Shown piece after piece: positions 41,401 to 59,737 of a stretch of DNA of 64,000 nt (positions are counted from its first letter, which is position 1; each line of letters starts with the position of its first letter). The translations under genes and the position numbers were made by a program. This DNA comes from Scatophagus argus. Lineage: Eukaryota; Chordata; Actinopteri; Scatophagidae. Location of the stretch: assembly GCF_020382885.2 (NCBI RefSeq), contig NC_058501.1, forward strand, positions 11,567,501 through 11,631,500. The letters are read 5' to 3'. The notes under the pieces were generated by a model. The model did not search any database. It had not been told where the DNA came from and saw only the letters and a list, made by a program, of their open reading frames with translations.

Positions 41401-44400
41401 TGTTGACTAAATAAACCAATGAAGGAAAAAGGAATGACAGCGGTGTGTGCCTAACATATGATTTCATATGTAGAGAATACACAACGCTGGATTGTTTTTG
41501 TCTGGTACACACAGCTAGAATGTTTATTTATTTTCTGTTCTGGCAGTTGATGGCACACAGGGCAAGTCAGCATAAAACTTAAAAGGGTTTACGTACACTT
41601 ACATGTGTGTTTATAAAAAAAATCCTTGCTGCATGTTAAATATCCTGAATATTTGACAAATATTCTCAGAAAAAAGTACACCTTAAAAAGGCATGTAGCA
41701 AACACACATAACATGACATGACATTTTCAACTTGGCTGTTAGCATTATTATCATTCATATACTTACTTTTCTTTCATCTGCACTTTTGCCACGTACCGTT
41801 GGTACTGATCCCTGTTTTAATGACAGTTTCTGGGCCAGTCCTCTCTTGTGCTGACCCAGGTTGAAGAAGCAGTCGGAGGCAAATTGGTTGGCACACACAA
41901 ACAGGTTTTTAGAGATTGTTGCTGGGATGTTCCCATCAAAAATTAAGTTAATCCACAGAACTCCGATGTCCTCTAAAGGCTGGAAGGCAATGCAGTGATT
42001 TGTGTTGGTCGAAGCAGCCGACAACAGAACAGTTCCCGTGTTTAGCTCTGACCTTTGCTGTAATGCCAGCGGCTCAGGTGCTTGCGAGAAAAACAACAAC
42101 AACAAAACAGCGAATATGTGCAAAGGTAGATCTCAATCCGTGGGTGGAGATATCCACGTGAGTTGGGATTATTCAAATATGCCTACTCCATACGTAGAGA
42201 CGGGAGTAAAACCTAAACGTTGAATCCCGTATTTTCTGATCTAGGCAGCCCACTCAGAAGTCACTGGGTTGTCATATTTCACATTTTGTGAGTTGGTGGG
42301 CCCTCCAAATACACAAATATATGAGCACAAGAAAAAAGTGAGTTTTTATATTAAGTACCCTTTAAATGTCTAATTAAGTTTGTTATTCCAAGCGTTTACG
42401 GTTCACTTTGGCCTTAGATGTACACTACAAATTGCGGACTTTCTGTCTTTGTCACTCACAGTGAAGCATCTCCACGTTAAACACGTCAGTGGGCCGCTGT
42501 GCGTCGTCCTCTTCTTCTTTGTCTTCTTGGAGGTTGGCATCCACCTTATTGGTACATTACCGCCACCGTTTGCTCCGAAGTGTGGGTCAGACAGTAGATT
42601 CACAATCTAAAAAAAATCTCTGTACTTATCTCTATTAACTAGTATCCTAAAACCCAGCTCCTGCCTAATGTTCATATCCTGTGAAAAGGCCCTGTTTCCC
42701 TTAAAAAACCTAATAGTACCCTATCCCGTGTGAGCTCACCCTTATGAAGCACATCCTGCTTTGATAGTCTGCCTCAAAGTGGTTTGGACACATACATGTA
42801 GATGTTGGTCGTAATGGAAACTCAGAAATGTGCAGAATATTTCCCTAATTCGCGGCCAACCAGTGGATAAGTGCGGTGTTTGCTTTTTCCACAATAGAAA
42901 TAATGGTTTATTAAAGCCAGGGTTTTCGTATTTGACATTTCCTCGGGCTAAACACTCACCTGTGTCACCACTTGGACAGGTGTTGGGACGGCATCGGGAT
43001 TTAACAGAAGCTGCTTCTTGAATCCCATTTCCACCTCTGCATAGTTGGAGAAACACTCGCGAGTGAAGTGGAGGTTGCACACGTAAACAGAAGCGGAAGG
43101 CATGTCGATCCGCCCCAAAGCATTCAGCCAGCGGTGTGCCATCTCTCTGTTGGACGGCAAAGAGTGCAAACCCTCCGTGCTCTTGCACTCGGGATAAGAG
43201 CACTTCCGTCCCATGCTTGACAGCTGACTGTCGGGCAGTCTACGGGCTGATAGCTAACCAAGCTAAAAACAAACCAACTTCAACTTCTTTCTTTCAAAAT
43301 AAATGGCAGTTGGCAAGTCGTTTTCTAACTTACCGCCACCTGTGGACCGGAGGGTAGTGTTAGGTGGTCTTTGCGCCGTGCTACGTGGCCTTCATTAGAA
43401 GATGGAGTTTGCTAAGTTGTTAATAGCTCAGAAGCTGTTGCGGTTTAATCTGTTGTTAAAATATTTTTAAATAATTGTTTTACCTTTAAATGTGGTCCGA
43501 TGTCCCTCACTATCCATTGTCTTTATAATTGTAGATCAACGTGGAAGCACTGATATGGTAAATATTTGTCCATATCCCTGTGTTTATAAGACTTACAACC
43601 TGTAACACTGGCGTTTACACTTTACACACTGAATGTGGTGTCTGAGGAAAATGTGTGAATATGGAGAATGACAACTTCATATGGCTTCATTTTTCACAGC
43701 TTTTTACACACATAAACATACATATACATATATATATTACTAAACAATCTAAACACATTTTCAAGCTTAGGACCTTTAATGTAATAAAAAAGCTAAATTG
43801 TTAAAATGATTACTGTTTCTGATTACATGAACAAACCAAAGCAGGCCCAGCAGATAAGCAAGTTGAAACAGAAAGGTCACTGCAATGAGAGGTGAAATTT
43901 AAACTGTGACCAGTTAGAAGTTTTATTCCTTCACTCTTCACAGTGTCTGAGTATTTCATGGCTGTAGTTCTTTTGCACATGTTAGGGTCAGACCTGATCA
44001 ACAGCTTTTTCCTGATTCACGGTCAAAATACACTGAACCGTTCAGACCCACGTTCCCCTTCTGTAAAAACGTTCAGCTTCAACAGAAACATCCCTGGAGG
44101 ATCAAACAAGGTGCAGTAACGGTGTTTCTTTTTTGGTGTAACATTTTGTGTCCAGGATTGTCTAAACAGTTCACTCTTCAACTTGTGATACTTAGTGGAA
44201 AAGTTGGTATTTCATTTCTCTTTTTCTTCATCGCTCCTGCAGGTGCCAGCCTCCATGTGGCAGACAGTCGATACTTTTGGTTCCACCACAGTGAAGGTGA
44301 TACCATGACGGTTCAGGACCCTCAGGACATGAACCTCTGCTCAGCACTGTGGGCCGTGGTTGCTTATGTCGTGGCAGACCTGCAGGACATGCTGCCCAGG

Positions 44401-44403
44401 TAG
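23486..44403 (+). CDS. cpq: Carboxypeptidase Q (plasma glutamate carboxypeptidase, M28 family)
   Basis: A secreted or lysosomal di-zinc aminopeptidase-fold enzyme that hydrolyses dipeptides with unsubstituted termini. Ten coding exons join in phase: 23486-23636, 24033-24242, 24407-24523, 24603-24810, 24972-25179, 29006-29117, 29732-29823, 30840-30935, 31289-31394 and 44243-44403, about 486 residues (human 472). The N-terminus is a signal peptide. Metal ligands are all in place: His305 and Asp317 in [19 protein letters not shown], the catalytic Glu351 and metal-binding Glu352 in WTAEEQGG, Asp379 in VMESD, and His449 in [10 protein letters not shown]. The end ([11 protein letters not shown]) matches the human end minus its last residue. 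A poly(A) signal ATTAAA lies near 44507. It follows sdc2 in the same orientation, as in human. The last intron (31395-44242) hosts two genes on the other strand. Confidence 0.95.
25180..29005. repeat. cpq intron 5: microsatellites and dispersed fish repeats
   Basis: No gene was found. It holds a (TG)n tract at about 25459-25482 and a TG/CG-rich run at about 27275-27312. A dispersed element starts at about 27970 (CAATTTATTTATATAGTGCCAAATCACAACAAAAG, a motif common in fish genomes), and a second dispersed-repeat block lies at about 28120-28470 (GAGATATTTCAGTTTGGA with an AAAGTGGTG tail). Boundaries are approximate. Confidence 0.45.
29880..30335. repeat. Two dispersed fish repeats in cpq intron 7
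   Basis: At about 29885-29935 there is the TTTATTGATCCCTGGAGGG motif of a common fish repeat. At about 30150-30330 a second block includes TGACCTCACAAAACAT, also typical of dispersed fish elements. Neither shows termini that would fix its ends. Confidence 0.45.
32150..32210. repeat. Dispersed fish repeat fragment
   Basis: The core TGGTGCCTTGCTCAAGGG is followed by CACCTTGAAGGCAG. Same family as the fragments near 8100 and 39690. Confidence 0.4.
32534..38517 (-). CDS. Nested THAP-family-related gene with a serial exon array (gene B)
   Basis: Minus-strand exons with canonical splice sites and matching phases: 38517-38228, 37731-37519, 36263-36128, 34937-34803, 34091-33936, 33786-33652, probably 33228-33124, 32996-32882 and 32730-32534 (TGA). 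The protein is about 458 residues, or 493 with the doubtful exon. The N-terminal exon is Ser/Thr-rich and has no THAP zinc module. Exons 2-3 form a globular block ([58 protein letters not shown]) that I recall from uncharacterised fish proteins. Then come three or four homologous phase 0-0 exons of 35-52 residues with SLKPRPQ and K-FVTMAP motifs. The end ([35 protein letters not shown], a K-R basic patch) matches the C-terminus of gene A. It lies wholly inside cpq intron 9. Function is unknown; nuclear location is inferred from the basic patch only. Confidence 0.6.
35321..35410 (-). pseudogene. Relict 30-codon exon of gene B (donor lost)
   Basis: This segment is homologous to the 90-base exon at 41350-41261 of gene A ([14 protein letters not shown] versus [14 protein letters not shown]; both end in ALD-Q) and stays open. 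Where gene A has the donor CAG|GTGAGG, this copy reads CAGCGATTCC with no nearby usable GT. Its acceptor (GCTAG) is intact. It is therefore probably skipped, and the gene B message joins exon 36263-36128 to 34937-34803, which keeps phase. Confidence 0.55.
35740..36105 (+). other. Unidentified 121-residue open frame
   Basis: An uninterrupted ATG-to-stop frame opposite gene B and between two of its exons. Its composition looks protein-like ([20 protein letters not shown], then [20 protein letters not shown]) rather than random. No domain, splice partner or signal was recognised. It may be a remnant of a mobile element or a terminal exon of something else. Confidence 0.25.
36440..36675 (+). pseudogene. 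Broken THAP zinc-finger fragment
   Basis: In one frame, 36445 onward reads [16 protein letters not shown], the C-x3-C opening of a THAP domain. After an A-rich run (about 36487-36506) homology continues in another frame with FFSFLTRKQ, a conserved-type Trp ([10 protein letters not shown]) and VCS, then a stop, then HF, where intact domains have a C-x2-H-F site. A frameshift and an in-frame stop make it non-functional. It lies in an intron of gene B on the opposite strand. Confidence 0.55.
38558..38620 (-). promoter_or_regulatory. Three tandem 21 bp repeats with ETS cores upstream of gene B
   Basis: Three direct repeats at 38558-38578, 38579-38599 and 38600-38620 share CTTCCGGTTACACTGAAA with small changes. 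Each holds TTCCGG, the core of ETS-family sites on the gene B strand (CCGGAA). They lie 41-103 bp upstream of the gene B start at 38517, in a CpG-rich stretch, as expected for a TATA-less promoter. Confidence 0.6.
39939..43214 (-). CDS. Nested THAP-type zinc-finger protein (gene A)
   Basis: Five minus-strand exons join without a break: 43214-42960, 42057-41767 (an alternative acceptor at 42080 would break phase), 41350-41261, 40419-40287 and 40138-39939, for about 322 residues. Exon 1 is a THAP-type C2CH module with Cys5, Cys10, Cys46 and His49 (CSYPEC, VCNLHF), Trp29, and the AVPT segment; THAP modules usually bind DNA. Exon 2 is a second module-like segment ([25 protein letters not shown]) in which the zinc His is replaced by Gln and the N-terminal Cys pair is not seen. 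Exon 3 is a short helix-like block ([20 protein letters not shown]). Exons 4-5 hold [18 protein letters not shown] and [17 protein letters not shown], then a basic patch ([16 protein letters not shown]). Family members are numerous and uncharacterised in fish. It lies in cpq intron 9, 1.4 kb upstream of gene B, in the same orientation. Confidence 0.68.
40440..40805. repeat. Dispersed teleost repeat, about 365 bp
   Basis: The block runs from CATTCATCCATGTTCTATACC through GGCGGGGTACACCCTGGACTGG, GTGGGAGGAAGCCGGAGT and CATGCAAACTCCGCACA to CTTGCTGTGAGGCAACAGTGCTA. This string of phrases is characteristic of a very abundant fish interspersed repeat. It lies in intron 3 of gene A, only about 20 bp from exon 4. 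Confidence 0.75.
41100..41185. repeat. Dispersed fish repeat (TTTATTTATATAG family)
   Basis: It has the same opening motif as the element near 27970 (ATTTATATAGTTCATTATAGCAAATCACAA). Short and diverged. Confidence 0.4.
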
Positions 44404-46748
44404 CCTGTTACCACACAGGATGCTGAGCCTCCAGCGAACATGAGGACTGGATGATCACCACGCCTGTACTGCTCAAGTCCAAAACATGCAGTCAAATTCA
44501 ACTTTTTATTAAAAGAAAATCCAACAACCTTGACATTTAGTGGATTAAGACATTTTTGATTACAAATTGAATGTGAAGGAGAGAGGATTAAAAAATAAGA
44601 CTGAGTGACTCCTCTGTATTAACCAGAATAAGTTGCACAATATCAGCACAAAAAGTATTTTAGTTGAATTATAGTAGATTAAAACATTTATAATTACAAA
44701 GACGCAATAGATTTGCATAACATTGCAGCTTGTGGGTCTGGTTGTCTTGACTCTAAACAAGACTAACAAGACTAAAGCAAAATTAAGTCCAGTTAGGACC
44801 AAAAATAGAGACAATAAGAGCAATAATATAAGCTTACAGCATATGATCCTTCTGCATAGTGACTTTTAACAGCAACATCATTCATCATCATCATTCTTTA
44901 TGAGGGAGATATTTTTTAAGTGAAAAGCTGATTTTTATATGCTGACTGACTGGCTGAGACTGGACCAAGAAGATGAGAGTTTTCTTTCTCAGGCATTTGA
45001 CTTGTCTAAACGCGCTCATGTCTTGTGCTGCAAAAACAGGATTTTGTTTTAGGTCTGTGGGAGTAGAGACTTATCAAGTCTTATCAAGTGCAAGGAATCA
45101 CCTCCACACTGTGAATTACTCATCTGTGAGAGAGACAGAAAGCTTCTTACTATGTTAGCCTTTAGTCTAATAAAGACTAATAAAAAGCCTATCTTATCTT
45201 GTCTAATCTTAGTCAAACCAGCCTAACAAGCAACAGCAATAAGCTGCTTAATAATCAAGTGTGTTGAGAAACTGTGACAAAATTCCCAGTATTTCTGTCA
45301 GTATCCAAAACATCATCTTAATCTCATTTTATGTCACGTCTTTGTGCCAAATGTAAGATTTTACATTAAAAATCATTGCAGTCTTGTATTATAATCATTA
45401 AAGTTTTACTCATTGCTTCACAGCGTTATTCCCATTTGCTCTTCTGCCGTAATGTTTTAAAGTTTGCTTGTCACGTCATTTCTCTGACAGAAGAAAGAGG
45501 AAGATGAAAGACAGTGAGGACAAAATTTAGTTCACAGAAAGGAGAAGAGAGGAAGGAGGAATGGAGAACCAGGCGGTGGCATGATGCATGAAGACTTAAA
45601 AAAGATCATAGAGAAGAGTTGAGGAAGGAAAAAATTCATCATTTTGTGGGTGCCATGTAGACCAACATAGCAGATACACACACACACACACACACACACT
45701 CAGCTCGGATCTCTTTACCCCGTGAACTGATAAGTCAGCACTCCCAATGGGTGATGTCAGGGTTAGTCAGACAGCCAATGTAGATAAAGTCACGTTGAAA
45801 ACGCAGATGTGTGTGTAGGTGTGTGTCTTTGTTGAAACAGAGCTGGGAAAAAATCTAGCCAGTTTCTTTTAAACTCTTCCTTATGTGCCAGTAACACTGA
45901 TTCACACACAGACAGTTGTGTTAGTGAAGAAACACACAGTCTGTGGATGTTTAACGCTTAGTGAGTCACACATATGCGCTGCTGACATGATGCGCATGTG
46001 TCAACATTAGACACATGCGCATCACAAGTTAAATATGTGAATAATTTAACTGTTAAGTCTACAAAAAATGTGGTCAAATATAGAAATGACCGTTGCTAGT
46101 TTACAGAGCCCTTGGTGACATTTGCACGTCTCGTTTTATCCTAGAAACAGTCCAAAACTCAGAGATAGTAAGTTATCACTGAACAAACACCAATAAATGA
46201 TTAACTTAATATATATCTATTACTTTTCTGTTGATTGACTAATTATTTCAGTTCTGCCAGTGGCTGAAACATCAAAACAATACTGTAAGTCATTCATTTG
46301 TGTGATTCTGTGAATGTTCTTTTGCGATCTCTCTTTGCACTACAAAAAAACGGTTTACTTTAAAGAAGGACACCGATTTTATACCGAATTTGGTCGTACA
46401 GGCCGCCACCTTGTGGATAACCTGCAGCACAGCACCGAGGATGTTCCTGAAAATGAAGAAGGTGCGAAGTTTTCCAACTTGGTTCAATTAAGGACAAAAG
46501 GAGACTCAGAAAACCACTAACATGATAATATGAAATCTGTTTTATTGTCAACATGAAGCACTTTTCAAAGACAAAATAAAAGCTGAGAACAATGATCGCA
46601 TTTTGTTTAAGTGACAAAAACTTTAAGTTTTGAACTTTAATTCTAAGAAGGCATTTTTAGTAATGAGTGAAATAATTTTGACAATTGCAAAAGTCACTCT
46701 GGAAATACACATAACCAGATTAAATTCCATAAGTAACAATGAATGTGT
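44404..46748. other. cpq 3'UTR, dscc1 3'UTR and intervening non-coding DNA
   Basis: cpq and dscc1 converge here. cpq has ATTAAA near 44507. dscc1 has TTTATT on the plus strand at 46541-46546, that is AATAAA on its own strand. Between them lie an (AC)n tract at about 45675-45701 and a perfect hairpin at 45988-46024. No gene was seen. Confidence 0.55.
45988..46024. repeat. Perfect 15 bp inverted repeat with 7-base loop
   Basis: Arm TGATGCGCATGTGTC (45988-46002), loop AACATTA, arm GACACATGCGCATCA (46010-46024). The arms pair without mismatch. No gene reads through it. Confidence 0.85.
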
Positions 46749-49700
46749 TCATGTAGCCACAGGCCTTCTGGAGTTGAAGACCTTAATGCCATTTTGCATT
46801 GAAGATCGAGCATATTTAGTCAGGAGGGCTCCAGTGGTCTGTTTCTCTCCACACAGGTCCCTGAATGAGAAGAGGGAGGACGTATTACACATTATAATAT
46901 GAAAGAAAATTATAAGAAAAAAATTATAAAATTACATATGTATATATGCTGACTGACTTTTTATACTAAATATCTCCTTTTTCAAGTACGTTTTACTGCA
47001 TATTTATTGTGTATATATTATATTTTTTACTTTTTTTCTTTTAAAGAATATTGTCAGTAATTCCTGCTGTGCTTGAGCCATTGTACCAAAATTTTGTTTG
47101 CGATGAAAATCCAAATGACAAATAAAGAAAGTCTAAGTCTAAGTCGAAGTCTAAGTCCTAATCTAAAAAATCACTTTTTAATTTCTGCACAAGACAAAAT
47201 AACATAACTTGATTTTATGATACGTTTCTAAATTAACTTTAATGACACTTACTGTATGTAAGGCGTGATGTCATCTTCTGTCCATTTCTCTCTGAGCGTG
47301 AAGAGGTGGTTGAATCGCTCCAGCGTGTCCTCTGGGAGATCCTCCACCCGCAAAAGGCAAATGGTCTCTGGATGGGAGGTGCGGTCCACCAGGGCGACGC
47401 TCTGGAAGATTTACAACACGGTCAGCACTGTGGTCAGTTTCTCAAGAGAAGTCAGTAGGTAGTTAGTAGTCTCCTGGCAGACGTCTCTGTCGGATTTATG
47501 CACTTGGAGTATATGCAAGGAAAAATATTTCCCAGATATTATAGGATAGAGAGCTTCTTGAAAACTCAGATACATGAAACTGCATCATAAAAGATGAAGA
47601 CTGAGATGAGATTATCACAGTGATCTTGGGGTTCCAAGCCTTTTTAATGCCATCTGACCTTTACAAAGAAAACAGAGACCAGCTGAACCATTTTATAACC
47701 AGATAGTAGAGGCAGCATTTTTGAGGAAGCTGCACTTTGGAGAGGTTGTCTCAATTATTCTGGCTGTGGGAATTATTTTATTTTATTTTATTCTTCAAGT
47801 CAGAAAATTTCCATCTCTTCTATATCTAAAAAAATTAAGGGGAAAACCTGTGTCCAAAATGCACGACTTGTCCAATAAATGCAACACGGAGAAGAAAGAA
47901 AACCCAGACTAACCCTTAGCTGGTCCAGTCTTGTGCTCATGCCCTCTGGGATGCTCTGCTGCCACACTTCCTGAAACTCTTTTAGATTGAACTTGACAGC
48001 GTTCTGCAGGAGCAGCAGTGCCGTTCCCCGACACACTTTGTCCTCATTTAGTGCATAAAAAACTTGGTCTAAATAGAGGAAGGAAGACACAGACATGTCA
48101 GTACTGTGTCATCGTGCAGATTTTGTAGGATTCTACTACCAGTTCAAGGTTTGAGTGTTCATAGATTGTTCGTCTTTACCGTTTTCAGTATAGCGTTTCC
48201 CATAGCAGTTCAAACAGTGCTCGATCATCTCTCTGTGAAAGAGAGAAGAGTGGTTGGTCAAAAGAAGCTCAGAGAGTCAGTATAACCTCTTTTCTTTGGT
48301 TAGTTTGTCATCTCCTAAGCATCAACTAACTTGCAACTAAAAATATTTAGTGTTTCCAGTTGCATGAGTGTGAGGATCAGAGACGACTTAACTTACTTGG
48401 GTTCCAGTGGAGCTAACTCTTCCAGACAAGTCTGAAGGGGAACCTTGTTGAAGGACCACGACTCAGAGTCCACAAGCTGAGTCACGTGGCCGAGCAGCTT
48501 CATCTCATAGTCAAAGTCCAGCATGCGCCAGTAGCCTTAAAGACAACAACAAAGAAAAAGTATAGCGATTGAGACTGCATTTACATAAGCATCTTCCCTG
48601 CACTATACCTCACAGGAGCACTGCACTGACCCTGGTTCTTAACCTATTTACATACCCAACTTTAACTACTAATGTTCATGTAGTTAATATTCAAATTGTG
48701 TCACTGTTTACCATCTATCAGACAGGCATGGACTGTCTCCAAGTGGGTCTTTGTCTCTTCTTCACTAGCCTGGATCCTCTCCAACAGATCCTGCATTGTG
48801 TACTGGTAACAGAGGAGCACAGGAAACCGCTTATGGACAGATACCATTAACATTCAAAAGAGAGCAACACTTAAGAGTGAAAGTCAGTCTAAAAAGTCTA
48901 GTCAGCTAAACTTGGACTTGTGATTTAAAAGCCATTTACTTCAGATAGAGTGGGGACAAACCAGGTACAGATGTTGACACAGGAGCCCCACACCTCACCG
49001 ATGTATAAAATAATCAGTTACAACTGCACTGAAACTTCACCACAGAAGTCATATGTAATAACCAGATGGCTTTTGTATGTGTTTTTTTTCTTGACACTAG
49101 GCATACAGCATTTAAGGTAAAAATGGACGGCGGTGAGATCACTTTTACCAAGGAAACCGCTATCACTCCTCTGCCTGGTGAATAATCTACATGGTGACAG
49201 ACATCATAATCAACGTGTGCTTTGAAAGGTTAAAGACTTGACATGCATGTCGTGTACCTATATACACAGGGCTACAGGATATTATAATTAATTATTACGC
49301 AATAAAATATGTTTTTATTTTACCCTGTTCTCCATATTCTCCTCCTGCCCTCCTAAAGCGGGTCCTTCATAAGGATTCTCCATTAAAAGCTTCTTCAGCT
49401 TCTTCAGTTTAGGGCGTTGCTTCCTCAGTTCCCAGTAGCTGTTGCAAAATCCCCAGATCTACAACAGAAGCAGGACATTGTTAGTGCATGTGGATCTTAA
49501 ATCCAATTAACTGCTAGATGCATATGAACCCAGCAGACTGTGGCTGTTTATGTGTGTGTGTCATTTCCATACCTGAGCATGCACCACATGAGCGCAGTCC
49601 TGGCTGTTAGTTAGCTGGTCTGGTGTTCGGCATTCTGGCACAAACAGCAGCAGGTTGGATGTGTCGGCTATTTTTAGATCATACGTCTTGTCACCACTAC

Positions 49701-50338
49701 AGAGGACTGCTCGCTCATCCTTATCCCCTCGAATCACTAGACTGGAAAGAAAGAGAGAAGGGAAAGAAACTGTCAGCTCTCATTTATGAATTACATTTAC
49801 ATATGTCTGCATTTATCCTGTTCATGCATTTGAATTATTTTTACCCACCTTAAAAAGAAGAAAAGGGAAATGGTGGAGATTGTGGTCTTTCCTTGTTTTA
49901 CATTGCTATAACTTAAATAAGCCTTTAACAATTGATGGTTTTGGACTTTTTTTTAAGATAAAAGAATCATACTGAAAACCGTGAAGAACTTGTGAAGGGC
50001 ATATTCTTAACATTTCAAAAAAGAAAAAAAGAACCTGGAACCTGTAATCAATAGTGAAATAGTCAGATTTTATGACCAGAACAGAATAACACACAATACA
50101 AAAACATCAGCGATGTTACCTTTTTGTTTTGTTTCACCACAGAGCCAATAGGCAAGGTAAGAGCTTACCTTTGTCCAGCTTCTATGTGTTTGCACAGCGT
50201 GTCGTCCAGCTCCATCAAGCAGTAGTCTGCAGAAGAGACGTTTTCCCCAAATGACAGACAGTGAATTGTTTTCTGCAGGTCCCCCTCTTTCAGCTTGGCG
50301 ATCTGCAGAGTGGCCTGAACTTCCTCTAAAGTTCTCAT
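46749..50338 (-). CDS. dscc1: DSCC1/DCC1, sister chromatid cohesion and alternative RFC clamp-loader subunit
   Basis: DSCC1 joins CHTF8 and CHTF18 in the alternative replication factor C complex that loads PCNA and supports sister chromatid cohesion in the nucleus. Nine exons join in phase: 50338-50169, 49741-49573, 49458-49324, 48802-48712, 48535-48397, 48232-48180, 48068-47914, about 47401-47253, and 46860-46749, giving about 390 residues (human 393). Blocks nearly identical to human include LVIRGDKDERAVLCS, RPKLKKLKKLLMENPYEGP, FDYEMKLLGHVTQLVDSESW, LLQNAVKFNLKEFQEVWQQS and LREKWTEDDITPYIQDLCGE, with the end at NSRRPVAT. These include the winged-helix region of the C-terminal half. It is divergently transcribed from mrpl13, with 503 bp between the two start codons. 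Confidence 0.95.
46990..47165 (+). mobile_element. Probable LINE 3' tail with AAGTCT repeats in the dscc1 last intron
   Basis: CCAAATGACAAATAAAGAAAGTCTAAGTCTAAG ends in a run of about five diverged 6-base units (47130-47160). A GACAATAAAG-like sequence followed by short tandem repeats is the usual 3' end of several fish non-LTR elements. No coding remnant was recognised, so only the tail seems present. Confidence 0.4.
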
Positions 50339-50841
50339 TTTTGGTCTGACAGCTGGCTAGATGAATAATGTTTGGATAAATAAACCGTTTCAGACTCCGA
50401 AACCAACAGTCACAAACTACTCCCTTTTCTACTGTATAAAAACAAATCAAAACTATTGTCACTCGGTGACTGTCAAATTTCCGCGCTCTCTTTCAGTCTT
50501 GGGAAGGAAGTGCGGGAACGAGGGGAACTACGTTTAGGTGCAACGTCAAAATAGGATCGAGTAGAAACTGTTAGATAAATGAAATAAGTACTAGATAAAA
50601 GGCAACGATTATTATTTTAAATACAGATTGTTACTGCGACGTATCACTGTTTAACATGAGCACAGCCATGAAATAACATATTGTACATATTGCTACATGA
50701 CCTAAATATAGATAAACCTGTAACATAGGAACGGTGAACTGTCACGTCTTGTTCCAACTGAGTAAAATTACCAAACGAACCGTCACTCACGTTGAGGGTC
50801 AAATGTTTTGAGTATGTGCTAGTAACGTTGGTGTTAAAGAA
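50339..50841. promoter_or_regulatory. Bidirectional promoter region of dscc1 and mrpl13
   Basis: Only 503 bp separate the two divergent start codons. The segment has no TATA box at a sensible distance. It contains TTTCCGCGC at 50478-50486, close to an E2F-type site, which would suit a replication gene such as dscc1. The motif match is imperfect and could be chance. Confidence 0.55.

Positions 50842-59737
<8,896 letters not shown>

Noticed and set aside
42742-43203. A 153-codon minus-strand frame overlapping the gene A THAP exon.
   Set aside because: The overlapping frame starting at 43214 carries the complete C2CH motif and a proper donor; this one is its shadow running through the donor into the intron.
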